A DNA stretch of 44,776 bases from Rhodanobacter sp. B04 (GTDB taxonomy: Bacteria > Pseudomonadota > Gammaproteobacteria > Xanthomonadales > Rhodanobacteraceae): assembly GCF_002001125.1 (NCBI RefSeq), contig NZ_MUNV01000021.1:1-44776 (forward strand), written 5' to 3'. Shown here piece after piece: positions 1 through 8,476 of this stretch; position 1 is the stretch's first letter, and every line of letters begins with the position of its first letter. Made by a program: the position numbers and the translations under genes. The notes below the pieces were generated by a model. The model was not told the DNA's origin, made no database searches, and saw only the letters and a program-made list of their open reading frames with translations.

Positions 1-472
1 GCCGGCGATCACTGCCGCCATAGGAGACGCTCTGTGCCAGCGGCGTCCCTTCGGCACCCTGCGCAGCCATCAGCTGGGCTGCCTTGGCATAGCCGAATTC
101 ACGGTAATTGGCTTTCAACACCTCATGCAGGTCACCGCTGTACAGCTCAAGCTTCTCCACCTGTGGCAGCTGCTTGCGCAAGGCGATGGCCGATTGCACA
201 GGGTCGCTCATCAGCGTGGCCGGATCGGCCGCCGCCAATACTTTCTCGACCTTGCCGCGCTGCGTGGCGATCTCGTCGGCCAAGGCATGCACGGCTTGAT
301 CCTGGGCCGCATGCACTCGCGCGATGGCATTGCCTTCGTCGGCAATCAACCAGGTCTGCCAGGCGCAAAACAGCCCCAGCACCAGCAACACCGTGCCACC
401 GACCAGCGGCAGCAAATTGCGCCAGTCGATCTGCAGTTGCCGCAACCGTTCCCTTGCGATATCTATCGCCAT
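1..472 (-). CDS. algC: Phosphomannomutase/phosphoglucomutase AlgC, N-terminal part (runs off the window)
   Basis: Only the first ~157 codons are inside the window. The visible protein starts MAIDIARERLRQLQIDW, has one hydrophobic segment at about residues 19-35 (LPLVGGTVLLVLGLF) and then a soluble alpha-helical stretch rich in A, E and K. The catalytic phosphosugar mutase domain would lie beyond position 1, so no active-site residue is seen. The call rests on gene order (radC-coaBC-dut-algC, as in Pseudomonas aeruginosa) and on the membrane-anchored N-terminal extension known for Xanthomonadaceae AlgC/XanA. AlgC supplies mannose-1-P and glucose-1-P for LPS and exopolysaccharide. The ATG at 472 is preceded by GGGGCGGG at a suitable distance. 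It lies 64 nt downstream of dut and is probably in the same transcript. Without the downstream part, another membrane-anchored protein cannot be excluded. Confidence 0.7.
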   Translation of the reverse strand, partial: MAIDIARERLRQLQIDWRNLLPLVGGTVLLVLGLFCAWQTWLIADEGNAIARVHAAQDQAVHALADEIATQRGKVEKVLAAADPATLMSDPVQSAIALRKQLPQVEKLELYSGDLHEVLKANYREFGYAKAAQLMAAQGAEGTPLAQSVSYGGSDRR

Positions 473-536
473 GTCCCGCCCCGCAGGTTGTGCCCGGTGA
501 ATCGGCCCAGCGCATGCCCCGCGCCGGCCCAGCCTG

Positions 537-995
537 TCATTTGATACCGGTCGAGCCGAATCCTCCGCCGCCGCGTTCGCTTGGCGCGAATTCGGTCACG
601 ATGTTCAGCCGCGCCTGTGCCACTGGCACCAGCAGCAGCTGGGCAATACGGTCACCGACCGCGATGGTGTACGACTGCGTGCCGCGATTCCAGCATGAAA
701 TCATCAGCGGACCCTGATAGTCGGCATCGATCACCCCGACCAGATTGCCCATCACCAGACCATGCTTATGCCCCAGCCCGGAGCGCGGCACGATCAGCGC
801 GCACCAACCCGGGTCGCCGATATGGATCGCGATGCCGCTGGGGACCAGAGCGCTCTCACCGGGCGCCAGCGTCAGCGGCGTCTCCAGCGCGGCACGCAGA
901 TCCATGCCCGCACTTCCCGCCGTGGCCGCCTGCGGCAGCGGAATGCTGTCGCCCACGCGCGCATCGAGGATCTTCAGCTCGACATCGACCTTCAT
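537..995 (-). CDS. dut: Deoxyuridine 5'-triphosphate nucleotidohydrolase (dUTPase)
   Basis: Hydrolyses dUTP to dUMP and pyrophosphate, keeping uracil out of DNA and feeding thymidylate synthesis; acts as a trimer in the cytoplasm. All five dUTPase motifs are visible in the 152-residue protein: AGMDLRA (29-35), [11 protein letters not shown] (70-80), [11 protein letters not shown] (87-97, with the catalytic Asp90), GDRIAQLLL (114-122) and the C-terminal [10 protein letters not shown] (141-150) that closes over the substrate. Length matches the E. coli enzyme. The start ATG overlaps the coaBC stop in an ATGA arrangement (992-995), which fixes the start and indicates translational coupling. Intact and typical. 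Confidence 0.97.
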   Translation of the reverse strand: MKVDVELKILDARVGDSIPLPQAATAGSAGMDLRAALETPLTLAPGESALVPSGIAIHIGDPGWCALIVPRSGLGHKHGLVMGNLVGVIDADYQGPLMISCWNRGTQSYTIAVGDRIAQLLLVPVAQARLNIVTEFAPSERGGGGFGSTGIK

Positions 996-2197
996 GCACG
1001 TGACGCCCGGTAGCGCTCGGCCACGTGAGCGACCAGCTGCCGTGCCAGCTCCGGCTTGGCTGCCCGCGGCAACTCGACGCCACCACCGGGCCAGTACAGG
1101 GTCAAGGCATTGTCCGCAGCCTCGAAGCCGAGCCCCTCACCGACCTGATTGGCAGCAATCATGTCCAGTCCCTTGCGTTGCAGTTTGCCCTGCGCGTAGT
1201 TCGCCACATCGTGCGTCTCGGCAGCAAACCCGACCAGAAAGGGATGCACGACTTGTGCCGACAGGCTGGCCAGGATGTCCGGATTCTCGCCCAGCTGAAG
1301 CGCCATGGGCGCTCCATCATGCTTTTTCAGCTTGTGGGCGGACACCTCCAGCGGCCGGTAGTCACCGACGGCTGCGGCACCGATGTAGATATCGGACTGC
1401 GCGGCGGCCGCCAGCACGGCGGCATGCATCTGCGCCGCACTGCGCACATCGATCCGCCTGACCACTCCAGCCGGCGTTGCCAGGCTCACCGGGCCGGCCA
1501 CCAGGGTCACCACTGCGCCCGCCTGTACCGCCGCTTCGGCCACGGCGAAACCCATCTTGCCGGAACTGCGGTTGCCGATGAAACGTACCGGGTCGATATC
1601 CTCGTAGGTCGGGCCAGCGCTGACCAGCACGTTCAGGCCGGCCAATTCCTGACGGCCGAACGTGGCCGCCAGCGCATCGCGCAACTCATGCGGCTCCAGC
1701 ATGCGGCCGCTGCCGATATCGCCGCAGGCCTGTTCGCCAGCCGCTGGCCCGAGCAGTTGCACGCCACGCTGGCGCAAGGTTTCGATGTTTGCCCGCACAG
1801 CCGGATGCGCCCACATCTGCTGGTTCATGGCTGGCGCCACATAAAGCGGCGCAGCGCTGGCCAGGCACAGCGTGGTCAGCAGGTCATCGGCCAGCCCGTG
1901 AGCCAGCCGCGCCAGCAGATCCGCGCTGGCCGGCGCGATCAGGATGCGTTCAGCCCAGCGCGCCAGTTCGATATGCCCCATCGCCGCTTCGGCGCCTTCG
2001 TCCCACAGCGAGACACGTACCGGCTGGCCGGACAGCGCCTGGAACGTGGTCGGGCCGATGAACCGGGTAGCCCCCTCGGTCATCACCACGCGCACCTCGG
2101 CGCCCAGCTCGCGCAGGCGGCGAACCAAGTCGCAGGACTTGTAGGCGGCGATGCCACCGGATACTCCCAGCAGGATGCGACGTTGGGCAAGACTCAT
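992..2197 (-). CDS. coaBC: Bifunctional phosphopantothenoylcysteine decarboxylase / phosphopantothenate-cysteine ligase
   Basis: Catalyses two consecutive steps of coenzyme A synthesis: CTP-dependent joining of cysteine to 4'-phosphopantothenate (CoaB, C-terminal half) and FMN-dependent decarboxylation (CoaC, N-terminal half). Counting from the start [15 protein letters not shown], the CoaC half shows GGIAAYKS (14-21), His75 at the E. coli catalytic position, the PAMNQQMW motif (122-129) and the flap cysteine C158 in [12 protein letters not shown]. The CoaB half shows [15 protein letters not shown], the KLKK region and NPDILA. I chose the ATG at 2197 because family members begin there; an in-frame GTG at 2245 would add 16 residues. 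The 3' end overlaps dut by four bases. It is transcribed divergently from the radC remnant. Confidence 0.95.
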   Translation of the reverse strand: MSLAQRRILLGVSGGIAAYKSCDLVRRLRELGAEVRVVMTEGATRFIGPTTFQALSGQPVRVSLWDEGAEAAMGHIELARWAERILIAPASADLLARLAHGLADDLLTTLCLASAAPLYVAPAMNQQMWAHPAVRANIETLRQRGVQLLGPAAGEQACGDIGSGRMLEPHELRDALAATFGRQELAGLNVLVSAGPTYEDIDPVRFIGNRSSGKMGFAVAEAAVQAGAVVTLVAGPVSLATPAGVVRRIDVRSAAQMHAAVLAAAAQSDIYIGAAAVGDYRPLEVSAHKLKKHDGAPMALQLGENPDILASLSAQVVHPFLVGFAAETHDVANYAQGKLQRKGLDMIAANQVGEGLGFEAADNALTLYWPGGGVELPRAAKPELARQLVAHVAERYRASRA

Positions 2198-2293
2198 GTA
2201 AGAAGGGCCTGACAATCGGGCAGACCTGTAGCTTACCGGATTCACTCACTTCAACCGCTGCCCGGCCTGGGTATCGTCCGGCAACTTGCAGGC

Positions 2294-2720
2294 ATGACTA
2301 TCCGTGACTGGCCCGAAGGCGAACGCCCCCGCGAAAAACTGCTGGCACGTGGCAGCGCCACGCTATCCGACGCCGAGTTGCTGGCTGTGCTGCTAGGCAG
2401 CGGCAGCCGCGGCAAGGACGCCATTGCGCTTGGTCGCGAACTGCTCGCGGGCGCCGGCAGTCTTAGCGCGTTACTCGGCCGACCTGAGCAGCCCACTAGT
2501 GTCAGCGGCCTGGGGCCAGCCAAACCCGCGCGATAGCGGCGACTTCCTGCGTGCGCAATTGCGCCATCTTCCTTACGAGGTATTCGGCTGCCTGTATCTG
2601 GACAACCGTCACCGCGTGCTGGGATTCGAGGAATTGTTCCGCGGCACCGTCGACGGCGCCAACGTGCACCCACGCGAGGTGGTACGGGCCTGCCTGAAGC
2701 ACAATGCCTGCGCGGTGATC
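2294..2720 (+). pseudogene. radC: radC 5' fragment, internally deleted, frameshifted and cut by an insertion
   Basis: The frame opens with [20 protein letters not shown], the usual start of RadC (UPF0758/JAMM family). It runs to the GLGPAKPAR region near residue 80, where a stop follows at once. Reading continues one frame over from about 2524 as [19 protein letters not shown] and then as the conserved [19 protein letters not shown] and HPREVVR segments. About 25-30 residues that normally separate these parts are missing, so a deletion with a frame change has occurred. Homology stops abruptly after HNACAVI at 2720, just where the metal-binding HNHPSG motif should follow. The remaining 3' end is at 9691-9831. 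RadC is associated with recombination and competence, though its biochemical role is unsettled. This copy cannot make a functional protein. Confidence 0.93.
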
Positions 2721-2855
2721 TTCCGGGTTTATGTAGTCAAGCGTTATGGTGCAATACTATCTAAGTCATTGAAATAAAGCAATATGTATGGCCAATGTCA
2801 ACAAAAATGTTGCAAAAAGTGGGTGCAGTCTTGCAGCTATCAAAGCGCCTCTGGC

Positions 2856-3632
2856 TCAGCAGGCCTGAACTGCGCCGCGTTTCCATAGTGAAAACTGATG
2901 GTCCCCTGGCGTCGAGTTCAATGCCGACTTGAACGCTATCCCCGGTGTTTGCGCGTGCCCGAGATTCTGTTGAAGAAAGGCTTGGCAGAACAAAGATGCC
3001 GTGGATCCCGCAACTGAATTCTGTGGCGCTGCGAGAAAGCCACAGAAGCTGGCCTTAGAAAAATGCTCACTAAAGAGTGGGCTTCCGGTCTTGCAGCAGA
3101 GTGAAATGCAGACCTTCTTTGTCGAATGCTTAACCTGAAGTGCTTTCCGTATGTCTGCTGACGTTTTTTCTCCATCGACAGCGAACTCGATAGAGTCCGA
3201 GTCACCATGTCCGATGAAAATAAGATGACTAAACATATTGATTCTAGTGCTTGCCCATTTCTTGAGCTCGTCCAGAGAGCGGAGCTTTATTCCTTCAATG
3301 TCAGAATCGTTAATCATCAGCCTACAGAACTGAAGGACGCTCTTATAGAGTGGATCAATAAGCATCGGCTCTGTAGACAAGTCGCCGATTGCGATAATAG
3401 CGATCCCTATGTGCTTTGAACATTTAGATACCGGAATCCAGTTAGAAACGCCTGGGTTTGGAGTTCCGTCGGGCGGGAGCTTCACCCTTACCCGGTTTCC
3501 ACCTTTCCCAGCTGCCCGTTGGACTTGAGCAACAGTCGTTTTAACGATTGCGTATTCAAAGACCTGCGGGTTTGTCGACGGAAGTAGGGTGGCCGGGATG
3601 TAAATGGTGTCGTTGGCTTTGAAGGTGGGCAT
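2856..3632 (-). CDS. Caspase-fold (CHAT-like) protein with an N-terminal beta domain
   Basis: 258 residues with no signal peptide, so probably cytoplasmic. Residues ~1-72 look like a small beta-barrel (repeated short hydrophobic strands, IYIPATLLPS, VRVKLPPDG). Residues ~73-235 resemble a caspase/CHAT peptidase. A hydrophobic strand ends in HLIFIGHGD with His142. About 37 residues later a second strand ends in CISLCCKTG, where Cys180-Lys-Thr-Gly aligns with the C-x-T-G of CHAT and separase-like enzymes. His142 and Cys180 would be the catalytic dyad. A strong AGGGAG site precedes the ATG. It is the last gene of the island, next to the left radC junction, and is separated from the permease genes by about 215 bp, so it may be an independent unit. 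CHAT proteases often act in defence or cell death, but the role here is inferred from two motifs only. Confidence 0.6.
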   Translation of the reverse strand: MPTFKANDTIYIPATLLPSTNPQVFEYAIVKTTVAQVQRAAGKGGNRVRVKLPPDGTPNPGVSNWIPVSKCSKHIGIAIIAIGDLSTEPMLIDPLYKSVLQFCRLMINDSDIEGIKLRSLDELKKWASTRINMFSHLIFIGHGDSDSIEFAVDGEKTSADIRKALQVKHSTKKVCISLCCKTGSPLFSEHFSKASFCGFLAAPQNSVAGSTASLFCQAFLQQNLGHAQTPGIAFKSALNSTPGDHQFSLWKRGAVQAC

Positions 3633-3847
3633 GCTCTCTCCCTATTGAGCCATTACCTTAATGAACTGTTAGCTTCTATCCTTAGGAGTTTGCAGGCTGT
3701 AGATAACGGCGGTATCGCTAAACTCGGCCATTTGTGAGTCGTCTAGGACATAGATTAAATCAAAGACGGCTGTCGACTACCCGTAACCTTGATCCCAGCA
3801 TAACCAGGGGTCCTTGAGCAGCTATTCATTATTCTCGCTTGATAGGT

Positions 3848-5065
3848 CTAAATGGCTCGGGTAGCCACGATAGGTTGGATATTCGATGCTCGATGTGCGG
3901 GCGCCAAAGCGGCGAGCTGCCCCAAGACCAGCAGCAACAACGCGCCGACTGGAAAATAGGATAGAGGCAGGTGCGATAGCTCGTAGTGGCGCATTAGCCA
4001 TAAGTTAATGCCGTAAGCCGCAACCAACCCCACTATCGCGCCCATACCTACTACTACTGCATTCTCAATCAGGACCTCGCGTATCACATCACTACGCCGT
4101 GCGCCTAGTGCGCGACAAACACCAATGCTGCGCGTGCGTTGCTGTACCCAGTAGCCTGTCATGCCTAGGATGCCGGTGATGGTCACGATCAGTACGACCA
4201 AAGTTACACCGGAGAGCAACCAGACCGCGGCGAGTGGTGCCGCAAGCTCTTGGTTGCGCAGAGTTGCATACGAATCGCACCCGATTTGATCGCCTGGAAG
4301 CAATTCGCTCCCAACGTCCTGCTTCAGAACCAAGAGCATGTTCTTACAGGTTTGGTCCGTATCAGAGCTAGCCAAACGCACCGCAAACATCGGAACAGCC
4401 CATTGCTGGACAATCCCCGGTACAAGAATCGCGTACTCCAGTGCGCGGCTGTCCTTAGTGGGATTATTACGGATAAGGTGCGCCACCACCCCTACAATCT
4501 GCGAATTTGAATCGGGAAGTAAGTTCCCCACTGCGCGACCATTTGGGAACAAACGCGCGGCCAATGCCTCTGTAATGATGACAGCCTCATACTTATGGCT
4601 GCCCATGATGTTGATATCAAGGGTTGTAGCCTCTTCCTCGGGCGTAAAGTCACGCCCACCAGTCAATTGCAGGCCAAGTGAATTGATTAAGTTGTCGCCA
4701 AAATATACCGTGGCGCTTACTTTGACGTTTGACTCCGCGGTCCGTACGTCCTGAGCCCACTGCGCTGAGCTAATCATTGGAAGAGTAGCGGCATAACTGA
4801 CTTGGCGGACTCCTGGTACCGCGCTCAGATCTGCCTTCAAACCACGCATGCGCACTGCTGGCCATGGATCTCCGCGCGCGGCAATATTGTGTAGGAATAC
4901 AAGACGCCCGGGGTCACTGATTCCGTCCGACGCCAAGATCGGCATCAACTGTTGATTCAGCAAAAACAATGCATTGCAGGTAATCGCGCAAGCCAGCGCA
5001 ACCTGAAAGATTACGAGCAGCGGCATCAAGGGGCGGCGAAGTTGACGTCTTACGATCAGCCACAT
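3848..5065 (-). CDS. MacB/FtsX-type ABC transporter permease (second of pair)
   Basis: About 405 residues. One N-terminal membrane helix (LLVIFQVALACAITCNALF), a periplasmic MacB core domain of ~220 residues and three C-terminal helices carrying the FtsX signature (GVTLVVLIVTITGILGMTGY, then RTRSIGVCRALGARRSDVIR, then two further helices). This is the MacB/LolC type VII ABC transporter topology, in which periplasmic substrates are moved without crossing the inner membrane through a channel. The AAGGAG at 5072-5077 overlaps the stop of the preceding permease gene and sits too close to the ATG at 5071, so the ATG at 5065 (MWLIVRR) is the better start. No nucleotide-binding domain is fused or encoded nearby. 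It probably forms a heterodimer with the product of the adjacent gene. Confidence 0.85.
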   Translation of the reverse strand: MWLIVRRQLRRPLMPLLVIFQVALACAITCNALFLLNQQLMPILASDGISDPGRLVFLHNIAARGDPWPAVRMRGLKADLSAVPGVRQVSYAATLPMISSAQWAQDVRTAESNVKVSATVYFGDNLINSLGLQLTGGRDFTPEEEATTLDINIMGSHKYEAVIITEALAARLFPNGRAVGNLLPDSNSQIVGVVAHLIRNNPTKDSRALEYAILVPGIVQQWAVPMFAVRLASSDTDQTCKNMLLVLKQDVGSELLPGDQIGCDSYATLRNQELAAPLAAVWLLSGVTLVVLIVTITGILGMTGYWVQQRTRSIGVCRALGARRSDVIREVLIENAVVVGMGAIVGLVAAYGINLWLMRHYELSHLPLSYFPVGALLLLVLGQLAALAPAHRASNIQPIVATRAI

Positions 5066-5075
5066 GGCCATCTCC

Positions 5076-6395
5076 TTATGACTCTTTGATCTGCATGGCG
5101 GGAGGCAGCTTGCACACTCGCCAGGCCGGCAGGATGCCTACAACCATGCCAACCAGAAGCGAGAGCATCGCTAAACCGACGAAGACGCTCAAGCTGAATT
5201 GCGCGATAGGGGCATACCCGACAGGCTGCTTACGAACGATCCACATACCCAGCCAAGTCAGCGGCAACGCCGCCACCCCCCCAGCAAGACCCAGCAATCC
5301 AGACTCGATCAGGTGCTGCTCAAAAATTTGCCGAACCGACGCCCCAAGGGCGCGCCTAATAGCAACGTCTGCCACTCTCCGCAGGAAGCGCGCGGTGAGA
5401 AGGCCCGCGACATTCATCATGCACAGCAGCAGGAACGCGCCAGCGAATACCAAGTTCAGAGATACGTCATTAGGTACGACATGGTTCAAAGCCATCCACG
5501 CGCGAGTACCGTACAGTTCTGCCTGCGGCGGGTAGACGAACCGCCCAGCGTCGTGCTGCCCTTGGGCGTAGTTGCTTAGAAAGCTTTGATAAGCCGCTTC
5601 CGCAGATGGAGTAGTGGTGGATACCCACACTTCTAACCAACGACATCCTTGTACGTCCACCGTCCCGAACGTTACGGCTGCTATTCCATTGTCACACTCG
5701 CCCGAACTGGCTGGCCCCAGCCCAGCATCTAGGGCTGCACCGATTGGAATAAACAGTTGCGTATTGCTGGCCAGTATCCCTCCCATGTTTTGCGCGGCGC
5801 CCAAGAACGCGATTCGGGGCTTCCATGGGGCTGTCACACCAATCACACGGAAGCGATGGGTGTTCATTTGCACACTGCGACCCACAGCATCCTCAGTACC
5901 GAACAATTTTTCGGCCAAATCGCTGTCAATCAGAGCAACCGGCGCATGAGAAGCTAGTTCTGATTCGGACCAAGGTCTGCCAAAGCGCAAAGGGACACCT
6001 AGTACCTGAAATACCGCCCCATAAGCCATTAATCCGTTGGCGATATACGACTGCTCTCTCTCGGGATTGCCGATCTGGGCGTAACTCTGCGCCAACGCTA
6101 CCTGCCCGGATGCTTGATGCGCATCAATTAGCGCGATGGCATCCCTCAGTTTAAGCAAGCTATCCGGCGTTGTGTAGGTAGGGTTGCCGTCGACCATCTT
6201 CTCCCGCGCATCAATGGTCACCACAGACAAGTGGTCGCTAATGCCGGGCAGTGGCTCACCTTCCAGCGCCCTAAAAATCGTGGCTGTAGTCATACAGGCC
6301 GCAACCCCGATCGCCATAGTCAACACAACCAGCAACGAAATCGCAGGCTGCATGCAGCTGCGGCGCATAGCCAATCGAAGGTAGTAATGAATCAT
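5076..6395 (-). CDS. MacB/FtsX-type ABC transporter permease (first of pair)
   Basis: About 439 residues from the ATG at 6395 (MIHYYLRLAMRRS); an in-frame ATG at 6419 would add eight residues. It has an N-terminal helix (ISLLVVLTMAIGVAACMTTA), a long periplasmic MacB_PCD domain, then an FtsX domain with three helices and the coupling segment ARFLRRVADVAIRRALGA, where the ATPase would dock. The cytoplasmic end is WRVCKLPPAMQIKES. The stop lies just upstream of the start of the second permease, so the two are translationally coupled. MacB-type permeases in Xanthomonadales are often annotated as exporters of, or protection against, antimicrobial peptides. No ATPase or MacA-like adaptor gene exists in the island, so the pair would need a partner encoded elsewhere. 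Confidence 0.85.
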   Translation of the reverse strand: MIHYYLRLAMRRSCMQPAISLLVVLTMAIGVAACMTTATIFRALEGEPLPGISDHLSVVTIDAREKMVDGNPTYTTPDSLLKLRDAIALIDAHQASGQVALAQSYAQIGNPEREQSYIANGLMAYGAVFQVLGVPLRFGRPWSESELASHAPVALIDSDLAEKLFGTEDAVGRSVQMNTHRFRVIGVTAPWKPRIAFLGAAQNMGGILASNTQLFIPIGAALDAGLGPASSGECDNGIAAVTFGTVDVQGCRWLEVWVSTTTPSAEAAYQSFLSNYAQGQHDAGRFVYPPQAELYGTRAWMALNHVVPNDVSLNLVFAGAFLLLCMMNVAGLLTARFLRRVADVAIRRALGASVRQIFEQHLIESGLLGLAGGVAALPLTWLGMWIVRKQPVGYAPIAQFSLSVFVGLAMLSLLVGMVVGILPAWRVCKLPPAMQIKES

Positions 6396-6472
6396 GGCCC
6401 AAGCCCCATATATCCGCATCCGCCTGTAATTTGTCCAGAAAATATTACATGATTAACAGTTCAAGGAATCCC

Positions 6473-7003
6473 TTAGTGCCATTTATCGACACAGGACGTC
6501 ACATCCTCATCCGTAGTCAGTGTGTACGACTGCAAAATGACAATTTGCCCTCTCAAGTCACGCGCCTGATTTGCTTTCAAGTTTGCTAGGTCAGCACAAA
6601 TCAATTTGGCTTGAGATCTCATTTGATTGATGCCCGACTCGTCGTTATTGGCAAGCTCATTGCTTTGTTGAATTGTTGAACTCGACTGCGCAACGCTCCG
6701 GCTCTCTCCTGCGCGGACCTTAGCGGTACTAGGATCGGGGTGCGGCCCCTTCATCATTTGGGCGGTTACATAATATTTCCTAAGCAGCGTTTTCTGATCG
6801 GGAATGACGTCGATATTCTTGCCTGAGATGATCAAATCACCGGACGACGTAATTTTAGCGTCCGGATGTCCAGCAGAACGCAAGAAGATAGGGTCACTCG
6901 GCGTGCCGATGTCTGATATCGAATTGACCGAGTAGCTCTCTTGTCCACAAGCCGTCGAGCCGATAGCAAGTGCGATTATCACTAACAGGGTTTGCTTGCG
7001 CAT
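6473..7003 (-). CDS. Small lipoprotein of unknown function
   Basis: 176 residues. The start MRKQTLLVIIALAIGSTAC is a lipoprotein signal with the lipobox STAC and the lipid-bearing cysteine at 19. The stretch DLIISGKNIDVIPDQKTLLRKYY resembles the repeated dGkl.idGk...L...Q..ll..Y pattern of YggN/DUF2884 periplasmic proteins, but the resemblance is short and I treat it as tentative. The second half is polar and Ser/Gln/Asn-rich, with two cysteines (in LICADL and TSCVDKW) that may pair. A good AAAGGAG site lies seven bases before the ATG. It sits between the redoxin and permease genes on the same strand with short gaps, which suggests one operon. Possible roles are substrate capture or self-protection for the peptides; this is inference. 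Confidence 0.7.
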   Translation of the reverse strand: MRKQTLLVIIALAIGSTACGQESYSVNSISDIGTPSDPIFLRSAGHPDAKITSSGDLIISGKNIDVIPDQKTLLRKYYVTAQMMKGPHPDPSTAKVRAGESRSVAQSSSTIQQSNELANNDESGINQMRSQAKLICADLANLKANQARDLRGQIVILQSYTLTTDEDVTSCVDKWH

Positions 7004-7042
7004 AACATGGCTCCTTTGAACTTAATATTCCGCCTTACTCAA

Positions 7043-7624
7043 CTACTTCAATTCAGATGGGAAGCTAATCTTTGTAAGCAAGTCAGCAGAATACCCGGCC
7101 CGACGCGCCACCATCCTGCCTTGGCCGTCAAATAAGAACTCAGCAGGGGTAAGAGTACCTCCAAGAAATCCCGAGCTAAGGTCGTCAGGGGTGTACAAGA
7201 CGCGCACCTCCGCCGGGAGGGTACCGGGGGGAAGGGCCTTGCTGCGAATCGCCAGGACAATAATGCTTGCGTGTTGCGTCTTTTCGTACGATGAGGCGTT
7301 TTTACGCAACCATTCCATGGACTCAATACATGGACGGCAATCCATTGCGACTTTAAGAAGCACAGTGGGGCCGTGAATTGCGCTCCTTAGGTCGATATCA
7401 CGCCCTTCGCCATCCTTCACGAGTAGGCCCGATGGAAGGGTCTGGCCTACATTTAATGCATTCTCGTCCGTTTCAATTTTTGCAACTTCGGCCATTTGTG
7501 CGGCTTGGTCGGCGGCCACTTTTGGGGACATCTCACGTCTGGAATACAACAGGGTTGCAAATACAACACAAGCCAGAACTGCGGCGTATAGTGCAAATCT
7601 CTCAATCAAGCGCCACGTAAGCAT
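7043..7624 (-). CDS. Membrane-anchored thioredoxin-like protein (TlpA/MauD type)
   Basis: 193 residues. An uncleaved-looking N-terminal helix (FALYAAVLACVVFATLLY, residues 10-27) is followed by a periplasmic redoxin domain. This shows the NVGQTLPSGLLVKDGEGRD entry strand common to MauD/TlpA redoxins, the active site Cys96-Arg-Pro-Cys99 in AMDCRPCIESMEWL, and the cis-Pro region at LTPAEFLFDGQGR. Such proteins exchange or form disulfides in exported proteins. The ATG at 7624 is preferred over the GTG at 7627 because AAAGGA lies seven bases upstream of it. Directly upstream are three genes for exported four-cysteine peptides and directly downstream a lipoprotein gene. That arrangement suggests it is the dedicated disulfide-handling protein of this locus. 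The fold call is firm; the partner assignment is inference. Confidence 0.85.
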   Translation of the reverse strand: MLTWRLIERFALYAAVLACVVFATLLYSRREMSPKVAADQAAQMAEVAKIETDENALNVGQTLPSGLLVKDGEGRDIDLRSAIHGPTVLLKVAMDCRPCIESMEWLRKNASSYEKTQHASIIVLAIRSKALPPGTLPAEVRVLYTPDDLSSGFLGGTLTPAEFLFDGQGRMVARRAGYSADLLTKISFPSELK

Positions 7625-7769
7625 CACAGGGTCCTTTTGTTAGAACTAAATTCAACACGTCATAAGCATGGCGAATAGCGAAAAGGCTCAATCAAATATG
7701 TGGGCGTTCTTGAACACGTTACGTATTTCTCACTTTTGTCCGAGGACGAGTAAGGAGCAGCTGATCGCA

Positions 7770-7982
7770 CTACTGGGACGTAGGTTCCACAACATGGCAA
7801 ATAAGATGACCTTCGCACGTGTTCGGGCCACTACATACAACGACAGGGTAGCAAACCACGTCCATTGGCTGCATTGGACTTGTCGCACCTGTGCTGGTGC
7901 TATAGGCGACGGCCGAGCACAGGCACAGACTGATGCCAGCGAAAATACGGATCGGACGATTGGCTGAATGATTTTTTTCCAT
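7770..7982 (-). CDS. Small secreted Cys4 peptide, paralogue 1 (CX5CX5CX5CH)
   Basis: 70 residues. Basic start (MEKNHSANRPIRI), hydrophobic segment IFAGISLCLCSAVAYS and small residues (TSTGA) give a Sec signal peptide with cleavage around residue 33. The mature part has cysteines at 44, 50, 56 and 62, each separated by five residues, and ends CHVVEPTSQ. It is clearly duplicated from the gene at 8196-8420: both share CLCSA, AYS, MQPMD, V-C at 44 and CHVV-PT, and the DNA is similar over the signal region. A weak AGGA site precedes the ATG. It lies 145 bp upstream of the redoxin gene. It is shorter than the usual gene-calling cutoff and easily missed. Function is not recognised; candidates are a disulfide-bonded antimicrobial or signalling peptide. 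Confidence 0.72.
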   Translation of the reverse strand: MEKNHSANRPIRIFAGISLCLCSAVAYSTSTGATSPMQPMDVVCYPVVVCSGPNTCEGHLICHVVEPTSQ

Positions 7983-8195
7983 GACAATATCCTATGTGTA
8001 CGACGTGGAAAGAGAAGAAGTGTTTTCGGCATCCACTTCTTTTACGTGTCAAGTTAATCTGTCGGGACAATACTAGATTAGTCCGTATGACGAGACTTGG
8101 CGCGCAGAAGAAAATCAAATAGATAAGCGCTATGGAATGAAGCTGGTTTCTCTGCTCACCTTCTAAAGAAGATGAGCAGAGATCCGCCGATCGAG

Positions 8196-8420
8196 TTAGT
8201 GTGCGGTGGGGCTCACGACGTGGCAAACCTCGTTAATTTGACAGTTTTGATTACCATTAATTATTGGTCCACAAATCTTGACGCCGACGCAAACCGTGTC
8301 CATTGGCTGCATAGTTCCTGTCGCACTTGCGCTGGCGCTATAGGCGATAGCCGAGCAGAGACACATGCTGATACCGGCTAGTATCCGAAGTCGGCGATTT
8401 ACTGACTGATTTTTATCCAC
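8196..8420 (-). CDS. Small secreted Cys4 peptide, paralogue 2 (CX5CX9CX5CH)
   Basis: 74 residues from a GTG start with an AAGGAG site five to six bases upstream. The signal peptide is RRLRILAGISMCLCSAIAYS, with small residues SASA following. Mature cysteines are at 44, 50, 60 and 66, spaced five, nine and five residues; the protein ends CHVVSPTAH. The middle loop is four residues longer than in paralogue 1, while both outer loops are unchanged. Conserved MQPMD precedes the first mature cysteine. The neighbours are paralogue 3 upstream (57 bp gap) and paralogue 1 downstream (213 bp gap), all on the minus strand. No similarity to a named bacteriocin class was recognised. Confidence 0.72.
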   Translation of the reverse strand: MDKNQSVNRRLRILAGISMCLCSAIAYSASASATGTMQPMDTVCVGVKICGPIINGNQNCQINEVCHVVSPTAH

Positions 8421-8441
8421 GACAATCTCCTTAATCTATCA

Positions 8442-8466
8442 AGCGAAAAAAAGCGCGGTTTTTTGC
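8442..8466 (-). terminator. A/T-stem inverted repeat between peptide genes (possible attenuator)
   Basis: Between the stop of paralogue 3 (8477) and the start of paralogue 2 (8420) the plus strand reads seven A, then GCGCGG, then six T. On the minus strand this is A6-CCGCGC-T7, a short stem that ends in a T run. It could attenuate transcription so that the first peptide is made in excess. The stem is almost all A-T pairs, so it is weak. Confidence 0.3.
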
Positions 8467-8476
8467 TGGCCCATGG

